A stretch of DNA of 33,641 nucleotides from a virus. Where the stretch lies: the IMG/VR virus record IMGVR_UViG_3300044833_000124, positions 1-33,641 of that record; one strand, written 5' to 3'. A program made the position numbers and the translations under genes. The notes beneath the pieces were generated by a model. That model saw only the letters and a program-made list of their open reading frames with translations, was not told the DNA's origin and did no database searches. This document shows, one piece after another, positions 6,026-12,440 of this stretch (positions within the stretch are counted from its first letter, which is position 1; each line of letters starts with the position of its first letter).

Positions 6026-6243
6026 TTCTGTAATCCCTTTAGTTTCTGGTTAAGTTCAATAAATCTTTGCAAGAAATTTATATCTAAATCCTCGAGAGCG
6101 ATTTTTGAAAACTCTATGAATTGTCTACGAGTTAATTCTATTATTTCTTGCTTATACTGAATCTCAACGTTGCCATTACGATTCTTGGATAGCTTGAAAA
6201 AATTAGTGTTTACCTGTAACAGTACATTTCGAGGATTAGACAT
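6022..6243 (-). CDS. Hypothetical protein, 73 aa, leftward operon
   Basis: I do not recognise this protein. It begins with a small beta-rich part (VLLQVNTNFFKLSKNRNGNVEIQY) followed by helices (ELTRRQFIEFSKIALEDLDINFLQRFIELNQKLKG). It has no signal, membrane segment or Cys motif. It lies fourth in the leftward operon, 13 bases after the AlpA-type gene and overlapping the next gene by 4 bases, so it is translationally coupled to the membrane protein. Confidence 0.6.
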   Translation of the reverse strand: MSNPRNVLLQVNTNFFKLSKNRNGNVEIQYKQEIIELTRRQFIEFSKIALEDLDINFLQRFIELNQKLKGLQK

Positions 6244-6256
6244 ATTCGTAACTATT

Positions 6257-6454
6257 TTACTTCTTATTTAAAGTTTTAATCCAAATTAATACCTCTTCAG
6301 TCAGCCAGCCTATACTGTTTTTACCTAGGTGGATTCTTTTTGGAAAATCGCCACTATTTTCCCAGCGATCGAGTGTGGCTCTTGAGATATTAAGCATTTT
6401 CTTTAAATCCGGATATCTTAATATTATTTGACGATCAGTGAATTTATTTTTCAT
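6257..6454 (-). CDS. AlpA-family / MerR-like excisionase-type regulator
   Basis: A 65-residue DNA-binding protein with the AlpA/HTH_17 pattern: ILRYPDLKKMLNISRATLDRWENSGDFPKRIHLGKNSIGWLTEEVLIWI. The first helix-turn-helix with SRATLDRWE, then P-x-R-I-x-L-G and W-x-x-E-V-x-x-W, are all typical. In bacteria AlpA activates a prophage integrase and related small proteins act as excisionases or regulators of phage operons. No integrase is found in this window, so here it more likely controls transcription. Third gene of the leftward operon. Confidence 0.85.
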   Translation of the reverse strand: MKNKFTDRQIILRYPDLKKMLNISRATLDRWENSGDFPKRIHLGKNSIGWLTEEVLIWIKTLNKK

Positions 6455-6465
6455 TTCTGTGTTGC

Positions 6466-6657
6466 CTAAGTTAGTTTAGCTGCATGTAAGACGACCGGAA
6501 TTATAATAGCTGTGAATATCATAAATATGACAGCGATAAAGTGGGTGCGTGATTCATTCTTAATTTCGCTCAATGTTTTATGGATATCGTCAGCTATCTT
6601 TTCTAGTACTTGTATTCGTACTTCGTGATTAATGTATGATTCATCGTCTTTGTTCAT
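6466..6657 (-). CDS. Small membrane protein with N-terminal coil, XhlA-like layout
   Basis: A 63-residue protein with a helical first half (EVRIQVLEKIADDIHKTLSEIKNESRTHF) and one C-terminal membrane helix (IAVIFMIFTAIIIPVVLH). The order short coil then membrane span resembles XhlA-type phage proteins, which help lysis in Bacillus phages, but the family is large and the match is by layout only. Second gene of the leftward operon, with 4 bases between it and the previous gene. Confidence 0.65.
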   Translation of the reverse strand: MNKDDESYINHEVRIQVLEKIADDIHKTLSEIKNESRTHFIAVIFMIFTAIIIPVVLHAAKLT

Positions 6658-6661
6658 TTTA

Positions 6662-6859
6662 TTATTCCTTATTGTTAAAAGTGTTAATAAACAATCCGTA
6701 CAATGCTCTTTTAATAATTTGAGTTTTATTTTCCTTTAGCTGTTCGCACATTTTATTAAGCTGTATATCTTCTTCCTTTGTCATGTATATACCGACCCTC
6801 GCCACACATGTTTTGTGCCGCTGGTATTTACCTCGAAGATCTAGTTTTGGTTCTGTCAT
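6662..6859 (-). CDS. CopG/RHH-like small DNA-binding protein
   Basis: A 65-residue protein, basic at the start (LDLRGKYQRHKTC) and then ARVGIYMTKEEDIQLNKMCEQLKENKTQIIKRALYGLF. A strand followed by two helices with N-K-T-Q-I-I-x-R-A is typical of ribbon-helix-helix proteins of mobile elements. It is the first gene of the leftward operon, right behind its promoter, which suggests an autoregulator. Tandem GTTACG/CGTTAC words around the -10 are a possible binding site. The assignment rests on pattern, not alignment. Confidence 0.6.
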   Translation of the reverse strand: MTEPKLDLRGKYQRHKTCVARVGIYMTKEEDIQLNKMCEQLKENKTQIIKRALYGLFINTFNNKE

Positions 6860-6904
6860 TGTTTATCATCCATTCTGTTAAGTTATGTCTTTGTTACGCG
6901 TTTT

Positions 6905-6933
6905 ATAATACGTTACTCATAAACAAATGTCAA
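6905..6933 (-). promoter_or_regulatory. Strong sigma70-type promoter of the leftward operon
   Basis: On the minus strand TTGACA (6933-6928), a 17-base spacer and TATTAT (6910-6905). This is a near-consensus promoter 45 bases before the first leftward gene. GTTACG (6895-6900) and CGTTAC (6911-6916) flank the -10 and may be an operator. The rest of the gap 6860-7023 holds only a lone TATAAT (6986-6991) that may serve the rightward genes. Confidence 0.75.
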
Positions 6934-7023
6934 TACCTCTCTCGCATCAATTTTACTGACAACTAACTATTTTGATTATTGTATGTATAATAATGAATCA
7001 AACATTAACTTAAGGGGAAAAAT

Positions 7024-7095
7024 ATGAAAGCATGTAAAGAGTGCGCGAAAGGTAAATGTGACAAACATATGCCGATGAAAAAGAAGAAAAAATAG
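7024..7095 (+). CDS. Tiny Cys/Lys-rich peptide, 23 aa
   Basis: A 23-codon frame behind a good AAGGGG ribosome site: MKACKECAKGKCDKHMPM and then five lysines. Three cysteines and a histidine (C4, C7, C12, H15) could bind a metal ion, and the tail could bind nucleic acid. Very short basic peptides of this kind are frequent in phages and usually unannotated. It is the first gene rightward of the divergent promoter region and is followed by a strong hairpin. I rely on the ribosome site and composition. Confidence 0.5.
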   Translation: MKACKECAKGKCDKHMPMKKKKK

Positions 7096-7120
7096 GGATC
7101 TGTGCTATTTTATGGCGATA

Positions 7121-7151
7121 AGTAGTTGTATGCTTATCACATGCAACTACT
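7121..7151 (+). other. 12-pair RNA hairpin before the DnaJ-like gene
   Basis: AGTAGTTGTATG (7121-7132) pairs with CATGCAACTACT (7140-7151) with one G-U pair, around a 7-base loop. No T run follows, so it is not a plain terminator. It ends 15 bases before the next start codon, close enough to affect translation or mRNA stability. Confidence 0.6.
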
Positions 7152-7166
7152 GGCTTAAGGATTATT

Positions 7167-7448
7167 ATGCGCAATTGTGAAGACTGCACAGGCTATGGAA
7201 AGATAATGGGAATTGGAATGATCTATCATCCATGCGATACATGTAATGGCATAGGAAAAATAGAAGAATTTGAGGATAGCCAGAAATATAAAGATGCTGT
7301 ACTTGAGTTACAAAATAAGCTAAGTGTCAGCAAAGAAGACGCGGAAAAAATCTTCAAGGAAGAATCAGATAAAATAGACGATCTGAAGGACGCAAGCGAG
7401 AAAGGAAATATAAATGTCAAAAAATCTCGAACCGCTAAAAATAGTTAA
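7167..7448 (+). CDS. DnaJ-type zinc-finger protein, 93 aa
   Basis: The N-terminus has two CxxCxGxG motifs: CEDCTGYGKI (residues 4-13) and CDTCNGIGKI (23-32). These are the repeats of the DnaJ central zinc domain, here as one pair that can bind one zinc ion. The remainder is a charged helix (KYKDAVLELQNKLSVSKEDAEKIFKEESDKIDDL). No J domain is present, so it is not an Hsp40. Stand-alone DnaJ-zinc proteins are common in phages with unknown roles. It overlaps the next gene by 35 bases and leads into the terminase genes. Confidence 0.8.
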   Translation: MRNCEDCTGYGKIMGIGMIYHPCDTCNGIGKIEEFEDSQKYKDAVLELQNKLSVSKEDAEKIFKEESDKIDDLKDASEKGNINVKKSRTAKNS

Positions 7449-7626
7449 GTTTCTAATTCTCGCTCTAATATTATTTGTGATCATCGTATTTTGCATTGAC
7501 TATATAGATAACAAAGATAATGAAGACGATGATTATTATTTAGTGAGCAGTAATAATGTTTACTACTCTTGTAAAGTCATAAACGGGGACTATAAAAATT
7601 ATGTCGATGAATACGAAAATCAATAA
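7414..7626 (+). CDS. Small membrane protein before the terminase, 70 aa
   Basis: One hydrophobic segment (IVKFLILALILFVIIVFCIDYI, residues 10-31) is followed by a very acidic stretch (DNKDNEDDDYYLV). It has an AAGGAA site and lies inside a chain of overlapping genes between the zinc protein and the terminase small subunit (26-base overlap). I do not recognise the family; location suggests late expression, possibly in lysis. Confidence 0.65.
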   Translation: MSKNLEPLKIVKFLILALILFVIIVFCIDYIDNKDNEDDDYYLVSSNNVYYSCKVINGDYKNYVDEYENQ

Positions 7627-8017
7627 TATAAAAGATAAAAAGAAGAAACCTGGACCTCCTCCGATGCAATTACCATCTCCCGAAACTTTGATGGAAATGG
7701 CAACTCTTGGGCTAAACAAGCAACAAATAGCTTATTCATTAGCAATGAGTTATGAGACTTTCAAGAAGAGATTAAAAGAATCACCGGCCCATGATATCGC
7801 ATATCGCAAAGGTAAAGTTTTGGGCATACAAAAAGTCGCTAATGCGCTATTTGATAATGCGATTGGTAATAATAACTTCAACGCTCAGGCATTTTATTTG
7901 AGATGCAAGGGTAAGTGGAATGATAGAGTGCAAGTGCAACATAATCATACTCATAGTAACGCACGTGACGAATCTAACTCTATAGCACAAGATTATGCTG
8001 ATGCAAAAGATAGATAA
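7601..8017 (+). CDS. terS: Terminase small subunit
   Basis: A 138-residue protein directly before and overlapping (23 bases) the terminase large subunit. It has a basic Pro-rich start (KDKKKKPGPPPMQLP), then a helix-turn-helix (LMEMATLGLNKQQIAYSLAMSYETFKKRLKES) of the type that binds packaging sites, then a helical region (AYRKGKVLGIQKVANALFDNAIGNNNFNAQAFYLRCKGKWND) that is characteristic of phage small terminases. It should form a ring that recognises pac or cos DNA and feeds it to the large subunit. The start could also be ATG 7607. The exact terminase type is not clear. Confidence 0.85.
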   Translation: MSMNTKINNIKDKKKKPGPPPMQLPSPETLMEMATLGLNKQQIAYSLAMSYETFKKRLKESPAHDIAYRKGKVLGIQKVANALFDNAIGNNNFNAQAFYLRCKGKWNDRVQVQHNHTHSNARDESNSIAQDYADAKDR

Positions 8018-9569
8018 TAATGATCTCGTACTTGACCCGATGCATGATGATGATCTAAGACGTAAGTTAATGTTTGATTTTCTTACCTTTGCTAGATTCT
8101 TCTTTAAACGTAAAACTGGTAGACAATTTCAATTATCGCAACCAGACAGTAACGAATCTCACTTTCTAACTATCGCGCGTGAGCTAGAAGATATATTCAG
8201 ACTTAAACATACACGTTTATCTATTAATGTACCGCCTGGTTGGGGTAAGAGTGAACTTTGTAAGGCATTCGTTTGCTGGGCAATGGCTCATTATCCTGAC
8301 AGTAAGTTTTTGTATATATCACACAGCTTCGAGCTTGCGACATTACACACTGCAAGTATCAAGCAAACGATGTGTTTACCACTGTATAAGAAACTATTCG
8401 GTATCGATATCAGGCGTGATTCATCAGCCAAAGATTTCTTTATGACTGTCGAAAGTGGTGCGGTTGCAGCATTCGGATCCCAAGGTGGCATCACAGGACA
8501 CGATGCCGGACTACCGGGACAAAGTAGATTCACTGGCGCAATAATCATAGATGATATTCATAAGCCAGAAGATATTCACTCTGATACTATTAGAGAGCGT
8601 GTTAAGCGTAATTACTTTGAGACGATTGAAAGAAGATTACGATCACCTAATGTGCCAATCATATTAATAGGCCAAAGATTACATGAGGATGATTTACCCG
8701 CTCACATACTAGCTGGAGCAGATGGGCAAGAATGGCGAACCGTGATTATCAAAGCATTAGACGATGTGGGAAATGCTAGATATCCAGAAGTTAATCCTAA
8801 GTCTCAGTTATTAACAATGCGTGAGAAACAACCGTATGTTTTCGCATCTCAATATCAACAAGATCCTATGCCATCCGGCGGTGCGTTATTCAAAGAATCA
8901 TGGTTCCCTAGATTAGATCAAACACCAAATATACTCACGACATTCATAACTTGCGATAGTGCAGAAACAGAGAAAGAATACAATGACGCAACAGTATTTA
9001 GCTTTTGGGGTGTATATAATGTTCGAGTCAATGATAATGTTGTGGATAACTTGTATGCTTTACACTGGATAGATTGTGTTGAGTTACGTATCGAGCCGAA
9101 AGATTTACAGGATGAATTTATAGACTTTTGGTCCCAATGCATGCGTTATCATGTTAAGCCAAAATTCGCTGCGATAGAAAAAAAATCTACAGGAGTTACA
9201 CTGACTTCTGTATTATCTGAGATACAGGGATTAAGGATAATCCCTATCGAACGAACAGGGACGATTAATAGTAAAACTAATCGGTTTCTTGAGATGCAAC
9301 AATTCATAGCTAGCAAATTAATTACATTCCCAGCTACCGGCAAGCACACAGCAATGTGTATCAAGCATATGTCTAAAATTACCGCAAATAATGTTCATCG
9401 ATTCGATGACATCGCAGATACTTGTTATGACGCGATTAAAATGGCCTTGATAGACAGGATCATTATCAATAAAGAGTTGCAGCATACGAATTATGATGTG
9501 CTAGCAAAGGGAATATTTAATAGTTATGACTCGCAAGATCGATTGCGTAAAAAGGCTTATCGGAAATAA
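7995..9569 (+). CDS. terL: Terminase large subunit (packaging ATPase and nuclease)
   Basis: A 524-residue packaging motor. Walker A is PPGWGKSE at residues 80-87, Walker B is IIIDDIHK at 183-190, and a coupling-type ILIGQRLHEDD follows at 223-233. The C-terminal RNase H-like nuclease starts at FITCDSAETEKEYNDA with its first Asp at 321; AAIEKKSTGV and RFDDIADTCYDAI supply the later acidic residues. Length is normal for the family. It overlaps the small subunit. Unusually the portal gene is not next; almost 6 kb of accessory genes lie between. It is followed at once by the first pentamer array. Confidence 0.95.
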   Translation: MLMQKIDNNDLVLDPMHDDDLRRKLMFDFLTFARFFFKRKTGRQFQLSQPDSNESHFLTIARELEDIFRLKHTRLSINVPPGWGKSELCKAFVCWAMAHYPDSKFLYISHSFELATLHTASIKQTMCLPLYKKLFGIDIRRDSSAKDFFMTVESGAVAAFGSQGGITGHDAGLPGQSRFTGAIIIDDIHKPEDIHSDTIRERVKRNYFETIERRLRSPNVPIILIGQRLHEDDLPAHILAGADGQEWRTVIIKALDDVGNARYPEVNPKSQLLTMREKQPYVFASQYQQDPMPSGGALFKESWFPRLDQTPNILTTFITCDSAETEKEYNDATVFSFWGVYNVRVNDNVVDNLYALHWIDCVELRIEPKDLQDEFIDFWSQCMRYHVKPKFAAIEKKSTGVTLTSVLSEIQGLRIIPIERTGTINSKTNRFLEMQQFIASKLITFPATGKHTAMCIKHMSKITANNVHRFDDIADTCYDAIKMALIDRIIINKELQHTNYDVLAKGIFNSYDSQDRLRKKAYRK

Positions 9570-9584
9570 AAAATTTTATATTTT

Positions 9585-9744
9585 GGTGTTGTGCTGAGGG
9601 GCCATCTACTATCCTGTATGATAATGTGAGGTCTGCTGGTGTGAGGTTTTGTGAGGAGCTGTTGTGTATTGCGCGATAATCTGCCGCCTTGTAATGCATT
9701 GTGAGCTGTGTTGGTGTGAAGATTTGTTTTGTAGTCGAAGGTAA
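9585..9744 (+). repeat. 5-base periodic array, upstream copy (32 units, KGYNN)
   Basis: The 205-base gap after the terminase is not coding. Read in steps of five from 9585, 32 consecutive units keep one register. Nineteen fit K-G-Y-N-N exactly (G/T, G, C/T, any, any), and 30 fit with at most one change in the first three bases. By chance about 1 in 16 would fit. Exact misfits start at 9595, 9605, 9610, 9620, 9635, 9655, 9675, 9680, 9685, 9705, 9710, 9720 and 9735. TGTGA occurs five times. Bases four and five vary freely. The register is unbroken by insertions or deletions. Confidence 0.8.
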
Positions 9745-9774
9745 TTTTTTAACTTTAAAAAGGATTTGAATTGA

Positions 9775-10329
9775 ATGATTTTGAATATTGAAATAAGCGG
9801 TGTAACTCCATTATTGATGAATCGTTTTAATATTTCAGAAGTTGATAAGACGGTAAAAAGAGATAAAAACTTATCACCAAGAGAAGAAGCGTCTCTTGTA
9901 TGTTATGAAGATGCCGAAGGAAGATTGTACTATCCAACCTGCAATATTTTCGCATGTATTATCGAAGCAGGTAAATTTCACAAGTCAGGAAAGTTAAAAA
10001 TAACTACAGCTAGAAGCTCGTTAATACCAGCAGGATTAATGATTGAAAAAGAATTTGTATATTTTAAAAGACCATCGACATGGGAAGTAGACAGTCGTGG
10101 TGTTGTCATACCAAGCACTGGTGGCAAGATTGTTAAAAACAGACCTAGATTAGATGATTGGTGTTTAGGTTTCAGTTTAATATTAGATACAAAAATGTTT
10201 ACACCAAAGGAAGTGAGAATGATATTAGATGATGCCGGGAGCAAAGTCGGCTTAGGTGATTTTAGACCGGCTAGAAAAGGTATATACGGCAGATTTGTTG
10301 TAACAGGTTGGGATGAAATTAAGGATTGA
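9775..10329 (+). CDS. RAMP/Cas7-like protein flanked by pentamer arrays, 184 aa
   Basis: This small protein starts with a RAMP-like strand and turn (LNIEISGVTPLLMNRF, residues 3-18). A central part follows with GRLYYPTCNIFACIIEAGKF (49-68), SSLIPAG (81-87) and VVIPSTGGKIVKNRPRLDDW (110-129). It ends in a glycine-rich loop, SKVGLGDFRPARKGIYGRFV (156-175), like the G-rich loop of Cas7/Csm3-type RNA-binding proteins. I know similar proteins as unnamed phage proteins; the RAMP assignment is my inference from this layout. An AAGGA site lies 10 bases before ATG. Periodic arrays with a 5-base unit lie 30 bases upstream and 4 bases downstream on the same strand, suggesting that the protein coats or processes that RNA. 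No Cas or effector nuclease gene adjoins. Confidence 0.65.
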   Translation: MILNIEISGVTPLLMNRFNISEVDKTVKRDKNLSPREEASLVCYEDAEGRLYYPTCNIFACIIEAGKFHKSGKLKITTARSSLIPAGLMIEKEFVYFKRPSTWEVDSRGVVIPSTGGKIVKNRPRLDDWCLGFSLILDTKMFTPKEVRMILDDAGSKVGLGDFRPARKGIYGRFVVTGWDEIKD

Positions 10330-10333
10330 GTCG

Positions 10334-10458
10334 GGCATTGTGGGGCCGGGTAATGCGTGGTCTTGTATGGTGATGTCTTGCGATTTGTTGTCTTTCTTTG
10401 TCAGGTTATGTTCTGCGATGGCAGGTGAAGTGGTGTTTGGTGGGGTGATGTAAGGCAA
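10334..10458 (+). repeat. 5-base periodic array, downstream copy (25 units, KGYNN)
   Basis: The array begins 4 bases after the stop codon of the RAMP-like gene. All 25 units stay in one register, and 21 match K-G-Y-N-N exactly; the four others (starting 10384, 10394, 10419, 10429) each differ at one of the three fixed bases. Examples are GGCAT, TGTGG, GGTAA and TGCGA. The period is not three, the frame is broken by stops, and bases four and five show no fixed pattern. The pattern ends sharply near 10458, leaving about 50 ordinary bases before the next gene. Confidence 0.85.
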
Positions 10459-10510
10459 GGATGAATTGTTAATGCAGATGGACTGATAGCTTTTCAAGTG
10501 AGGTGAAAAT

Positions 10511-10714
10511 ATGTTTTTAGAAACCGTTACTTTTCTTGGTGATGATGTTCTCGTTGCCATTAAAAGAATAAAATATGTAAGATTATCCGGCGGTAATGAT
10601 GGTCATACTATTAAAATAATAGGTGATGATTTTGAATTTGAAGAATATTTCAAAGAACATGAACAAATGTGTTTAAGATATAAATATATTAAATCGATTT
10701 TAAAAGTGAAATGA
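10511..10714 (+). CDS. Small beta-rich hypothetical protein, 67 aa
   Basis: The protein shows alternating short strands (FLETVTFLGDDVLVAIKRIKYVRLS, HTIKIIGDDFEFEEYF) and a basic end (RYKYIKSILKVK). The layout is reminiscent of small FlbD- or SH3-like phage proteins, but I do not recognise a family with confidence. A GAGGTG ribosome site lies 6 bases before ATG. It follows the downstream pentamer array and precedes a run of small phage genes, so it may belong to the same transcript as the RAMP-like gene. Confidence 0.65.
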   Translation: MFLETVTFLGDDVLVAIKRIKYVRLSGGNDGHTIKIIGDDFEFEEYFKEHEQMCLRYKYIKSILKVK

Positions 10715-10762
10715 TGTTCTTTACAGATAGACGATAAAATATATAAATAATAAGGATAAATA

Positions 10763-11149
10763 ATGGCACAGGAAAAAAATAATCCAGAAGATTATGAATT
10801 TTCAGAAGAAGAAGAAAGAAATGAATATGCCGAAAAAATACAGAAACTTTGTAATAATTTTAATGATCAGTACATGACTGCTTTGAGAGAATTAGATGGT
10901 GAGAATTATTTTACTATGTTGATTTCAGTGCTCACTATATCTAATTTGTCATTAAAATTCATACTATCATCTATAGCTCGCGATAGTAGTAATAGAATTG
11001 ATGACTCTATTATTATTCTACTTGAATCCTTAACTAAAGATATTGAGTTACAACTTTGCATGAACTTAACAAAGATAAAATCATTTGTGGATAATATTTG
11101 CGAAGCAGAAGATTGCGGAATGTCTGGCACTAATGAAATGAAACACTGA
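10763..11149 (+). CDS. Hypothetical helical protein, 128 aa
   Basis: I do not recognise this protein. It is acidic at the start (NPEDYEFSEEEERNEYAEKI) and helical throughout, with a moderately hydrophobic centre (YFTMLISVLTISNLSLKFIL) that is not clearly a membrane span. The C-terminus has CEAEDCG. An AAGGAT site lies upstream. It sits in a run of small rightward genes between the terminase and the secreted proteins; the region has no function that I can name. Confidence 0.6.
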   Translation: MAQEKNNPEDYEFSEEEERNEYAEKIQKLCNNFNDQYMTALRELDGENYFTMLISVLTISNLSLKFILSSIARDSSNRIDDSIIILLESLTKDIELQLCMNLTKIKSFVDNICEAEDCGMSGTNEMKH

Positions 11150-11176
11150 ATAATTTATTACATGTAGAGACTAAAT

Positions 11177-11446
11177 ATGGAAATAATAAGACCCATCTGG
11201 AAAGACAAACTTAGAAATATAGATATCTTGATTCAATATCTCTCTGGCGTAGGTATGCCAACTATTGCAAAGAATTACTCCTTGGGAACAACCACGGTAT
11301 GGCAAATAAGCAAAATTCAGATTGAATCATTATTCAACATAAAATCACCTAGTTTTAGCTGTGTTGTTTACAGGAATAATAGTAAAGCAATTGCCCTAGC
11401 TAAGAAATATAGGGAATTCTTAATATCGCAGGGAGTTACTCGATGA
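11177..11446 (+). CDS. Small protein with helix-turn-helix-like segment, 89 aa
   Basis: The segment IDILIQYLSGVGMPTIAKNYSLGTTTVWQISKIQIESLF (residues 14-52) fits a helix-turn-helix in which G-M-P-T-I-A-x-x-Y-x-L-G-x-T-T-V is the recognition part, similar to sigma-like or transposase-like DNA-binding helices. The C-terminal part is basic. It could be a late regulator. Its stop overlaps the start of the next gene (ATGA), so these are coupled. No strong ribosome site is visible. Confidence 0.6.
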   Translation: MEIIRPIWKDKLRNIDILIQYLSGVGMPTIAKNYSLGTTTVWQISKIQIESLFNIKSPSFSCVVYRNNSKAIALAKKYREFLISQGVTR

Positions 11447-11661
11447 AACCGGAATGGGAAGAAGTATGTAGCAATAGCGAGATGGAATATTCCTCTTTCT
11501 ATGAGGAGACTTCGAGACTAAGAGTATTTGGTGGATGGATTGTGAGAAATCTTATCTGCTTTGATGATGAGTCGATGGAGAACAATGGATGGCAAGAGAT
11601 GAAAAGTGCTATTACTTTTGTTCCTGATCCTGATCATAAGTGGGCGCTGGAAGATGAGTGA
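11443..11661 (+). CDS. Conserved-type phage protein, 72 aa
   Basis: Contains SRLRVFGGWIVRN (residues 24-36) and ends with AITFVPDPDHKWALEDE. I know both patterns (S-R-L-x-V-x-G-G-W and F-V-P-D-P-x-H-x-W) from small unnamed phage proteins of similar length. No function is established to my knowledge. Translation is coupled on both sides: it overlaps the preceding gene by 4 bases and the following one by 8 bases. Confidence 0.7.
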   Translation: MKPEWEEVCSNSEMEYSSFYEETSRLRVFGGWIVRNLICFDDESMENNGWQEMKSAITFVPDPDHKWALEDE

Positions 11662-11857
11662 CTGGATAAGTGTAAGAGATAGATTGCCAGAAGATGGTGA
11701 GGAAGTTTTAATTTTTATTCGTGATTTCGATTCAGTCTCTATCGGTGAATTATTTAATGGAATATTTTTAGATCATGTTAAGTTATTAGAAATTGATGAT
11801 TTTGTTACACATTGGCAACTACTACCGGAGCCGCCTAGGAATAATAATGAATCTTGA
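11654..11857 (+). CDS. DUF551-type phage protein, 67 aa
   Basis: From ATG 11654 the protein reads MSDWISVRDRLPEDGEEVLI and ends in HWQLLPEPPRNNNES. W-x-S-V-x-x-x-L-P-x-x-G-x-x-V-L-x near the N-terminus and W-x-x-L-P-x-P-P at the C-terminus define DUF551, a common small phage family of unknown function. A longer in-frame start at 11606 would add a hydrophobic leader that only translates the preceding gene in another frame, so I reject it. The gene overlaps the previous stop and the next start. Confidence 0.85.
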   Translation: MSDWISVRDRLPEDGEEVLIFIRDFDSVSIGELFNGIFLDHVKLLEIDDFVTHWQLLPEPPRNNNES

Positions 11858-12272
11858 ATCACAGGTATGTTCGTTAGATTTAGCTAAGAAACTTCATGAA
11901 CTTGGCGTTAAAAAAGACAGTACATTTGTATGGAAATCTTATGACGGTGAATATTATCAAGTTAAATTCATTAGTTTTAATTTATGCTTGGATGATGAAT
12001 TATACCCAGCTTACACAGCATCTGAACTTGGCGATATGTTACCTTCATCGCTTGAAGTAAATGATTCTTCGTCATCCTTCTTATACTGTTGTAAACACAG
12101 CGATGATAATTGGACAATTGAATATAGATACAACCGAATAATAAATGATGGTTTGGTAGACGAAGTAACTTATGTTTACTCTAATTGTCATGAAGATACA
12201 GAATCTAATGCGCGAGCTACAATGATTATATATTTAATTGAGAATGGGTTAATTTCTGTCACTAAACTATAA
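11847..12272 (+). CDS. Conserved-type phage protein, 141 aa
   Basis: The N-terminus VCSLDLAKKLHELGVKKDSTFVW (residues 6-28), the middle AYTASELGDMLP and the C-terminus NARATMIIYLIENGLI match an unnamed family that I associate with many tailed phages. No enzymatic motif is visible. I use ATG 11847 because a TAGGA site lies 6 bases upstream and the shared family motif starts here; the longer frame from 11793 lies inside the previous gene. It ends the chain of overlapping small genes. Confidence 0.75.
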   Translation: MNLESQVCSLDLAKKLHELGVKKDSTFVWKSYDGEYYQVKFISFNLCLDDELYPAYTASELGDMLPSSLEVNDSSSSFLYCCKHSDDNWTIEYRYNRIINDGLVDEVTYVYSNCHEDTESNARATMIIYLIENGLISVTKL

Positions 12273-12324
12273 AAATATTATACAATATCTTTGATGAACC
12301 ACATCTGCTACAAAATAGGTAACT

Positions 12325-12408
12325 GTTACATGTTTATGTAACTTACTGGATGATATTACCTAAATCACTGCAAGGATTGAAACCAAGGTAGAAGTATTTT
12401 ACTTCTGC
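12325..12408 (+). other. Two small hairpins in the gap before the secreted-protein genes
   Basis: In the 168-base gap, GTTACAT (12325-12331) pairs with ATGTAAC (12336-12342). Further on, the arms at 12388-12396 and 12400-12408 (cores AGAAGTA and TACTTCT) pair with a 3-base loop. Neither is followed by a T run. They could control the mRNA of the two secreted proteins, or one may be a weak terminator. No gene is seen here. Confidence 0.4.
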
Positions 12409-12440
12409 TGTGAAATTTATCGTCTAAGGAAATTATTTTA

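Noticed and set aside
7167-7448. DnaJ co-chaperone
   Set aside because: Only one pair of CxxCxGxG motifs is present and there is no J domain with HPD.
9585-10458. The periodic arrays as a CRISPR array, a microsatellite or a coding repeat
   Set aside because: Units are 5 bases with two free positions, no repeat-spacer structure exists, no exact tandem unit is present, and all three + strand frames contain stops.
12374-12383. GGATTGAAAC, like the 3' end of many CRISPR repeats
   Set aside because: It occurs once only, with no spacer-length repetition nearby; the bases belong to a ribosome-site-like AAGGATTG plus AAAC.
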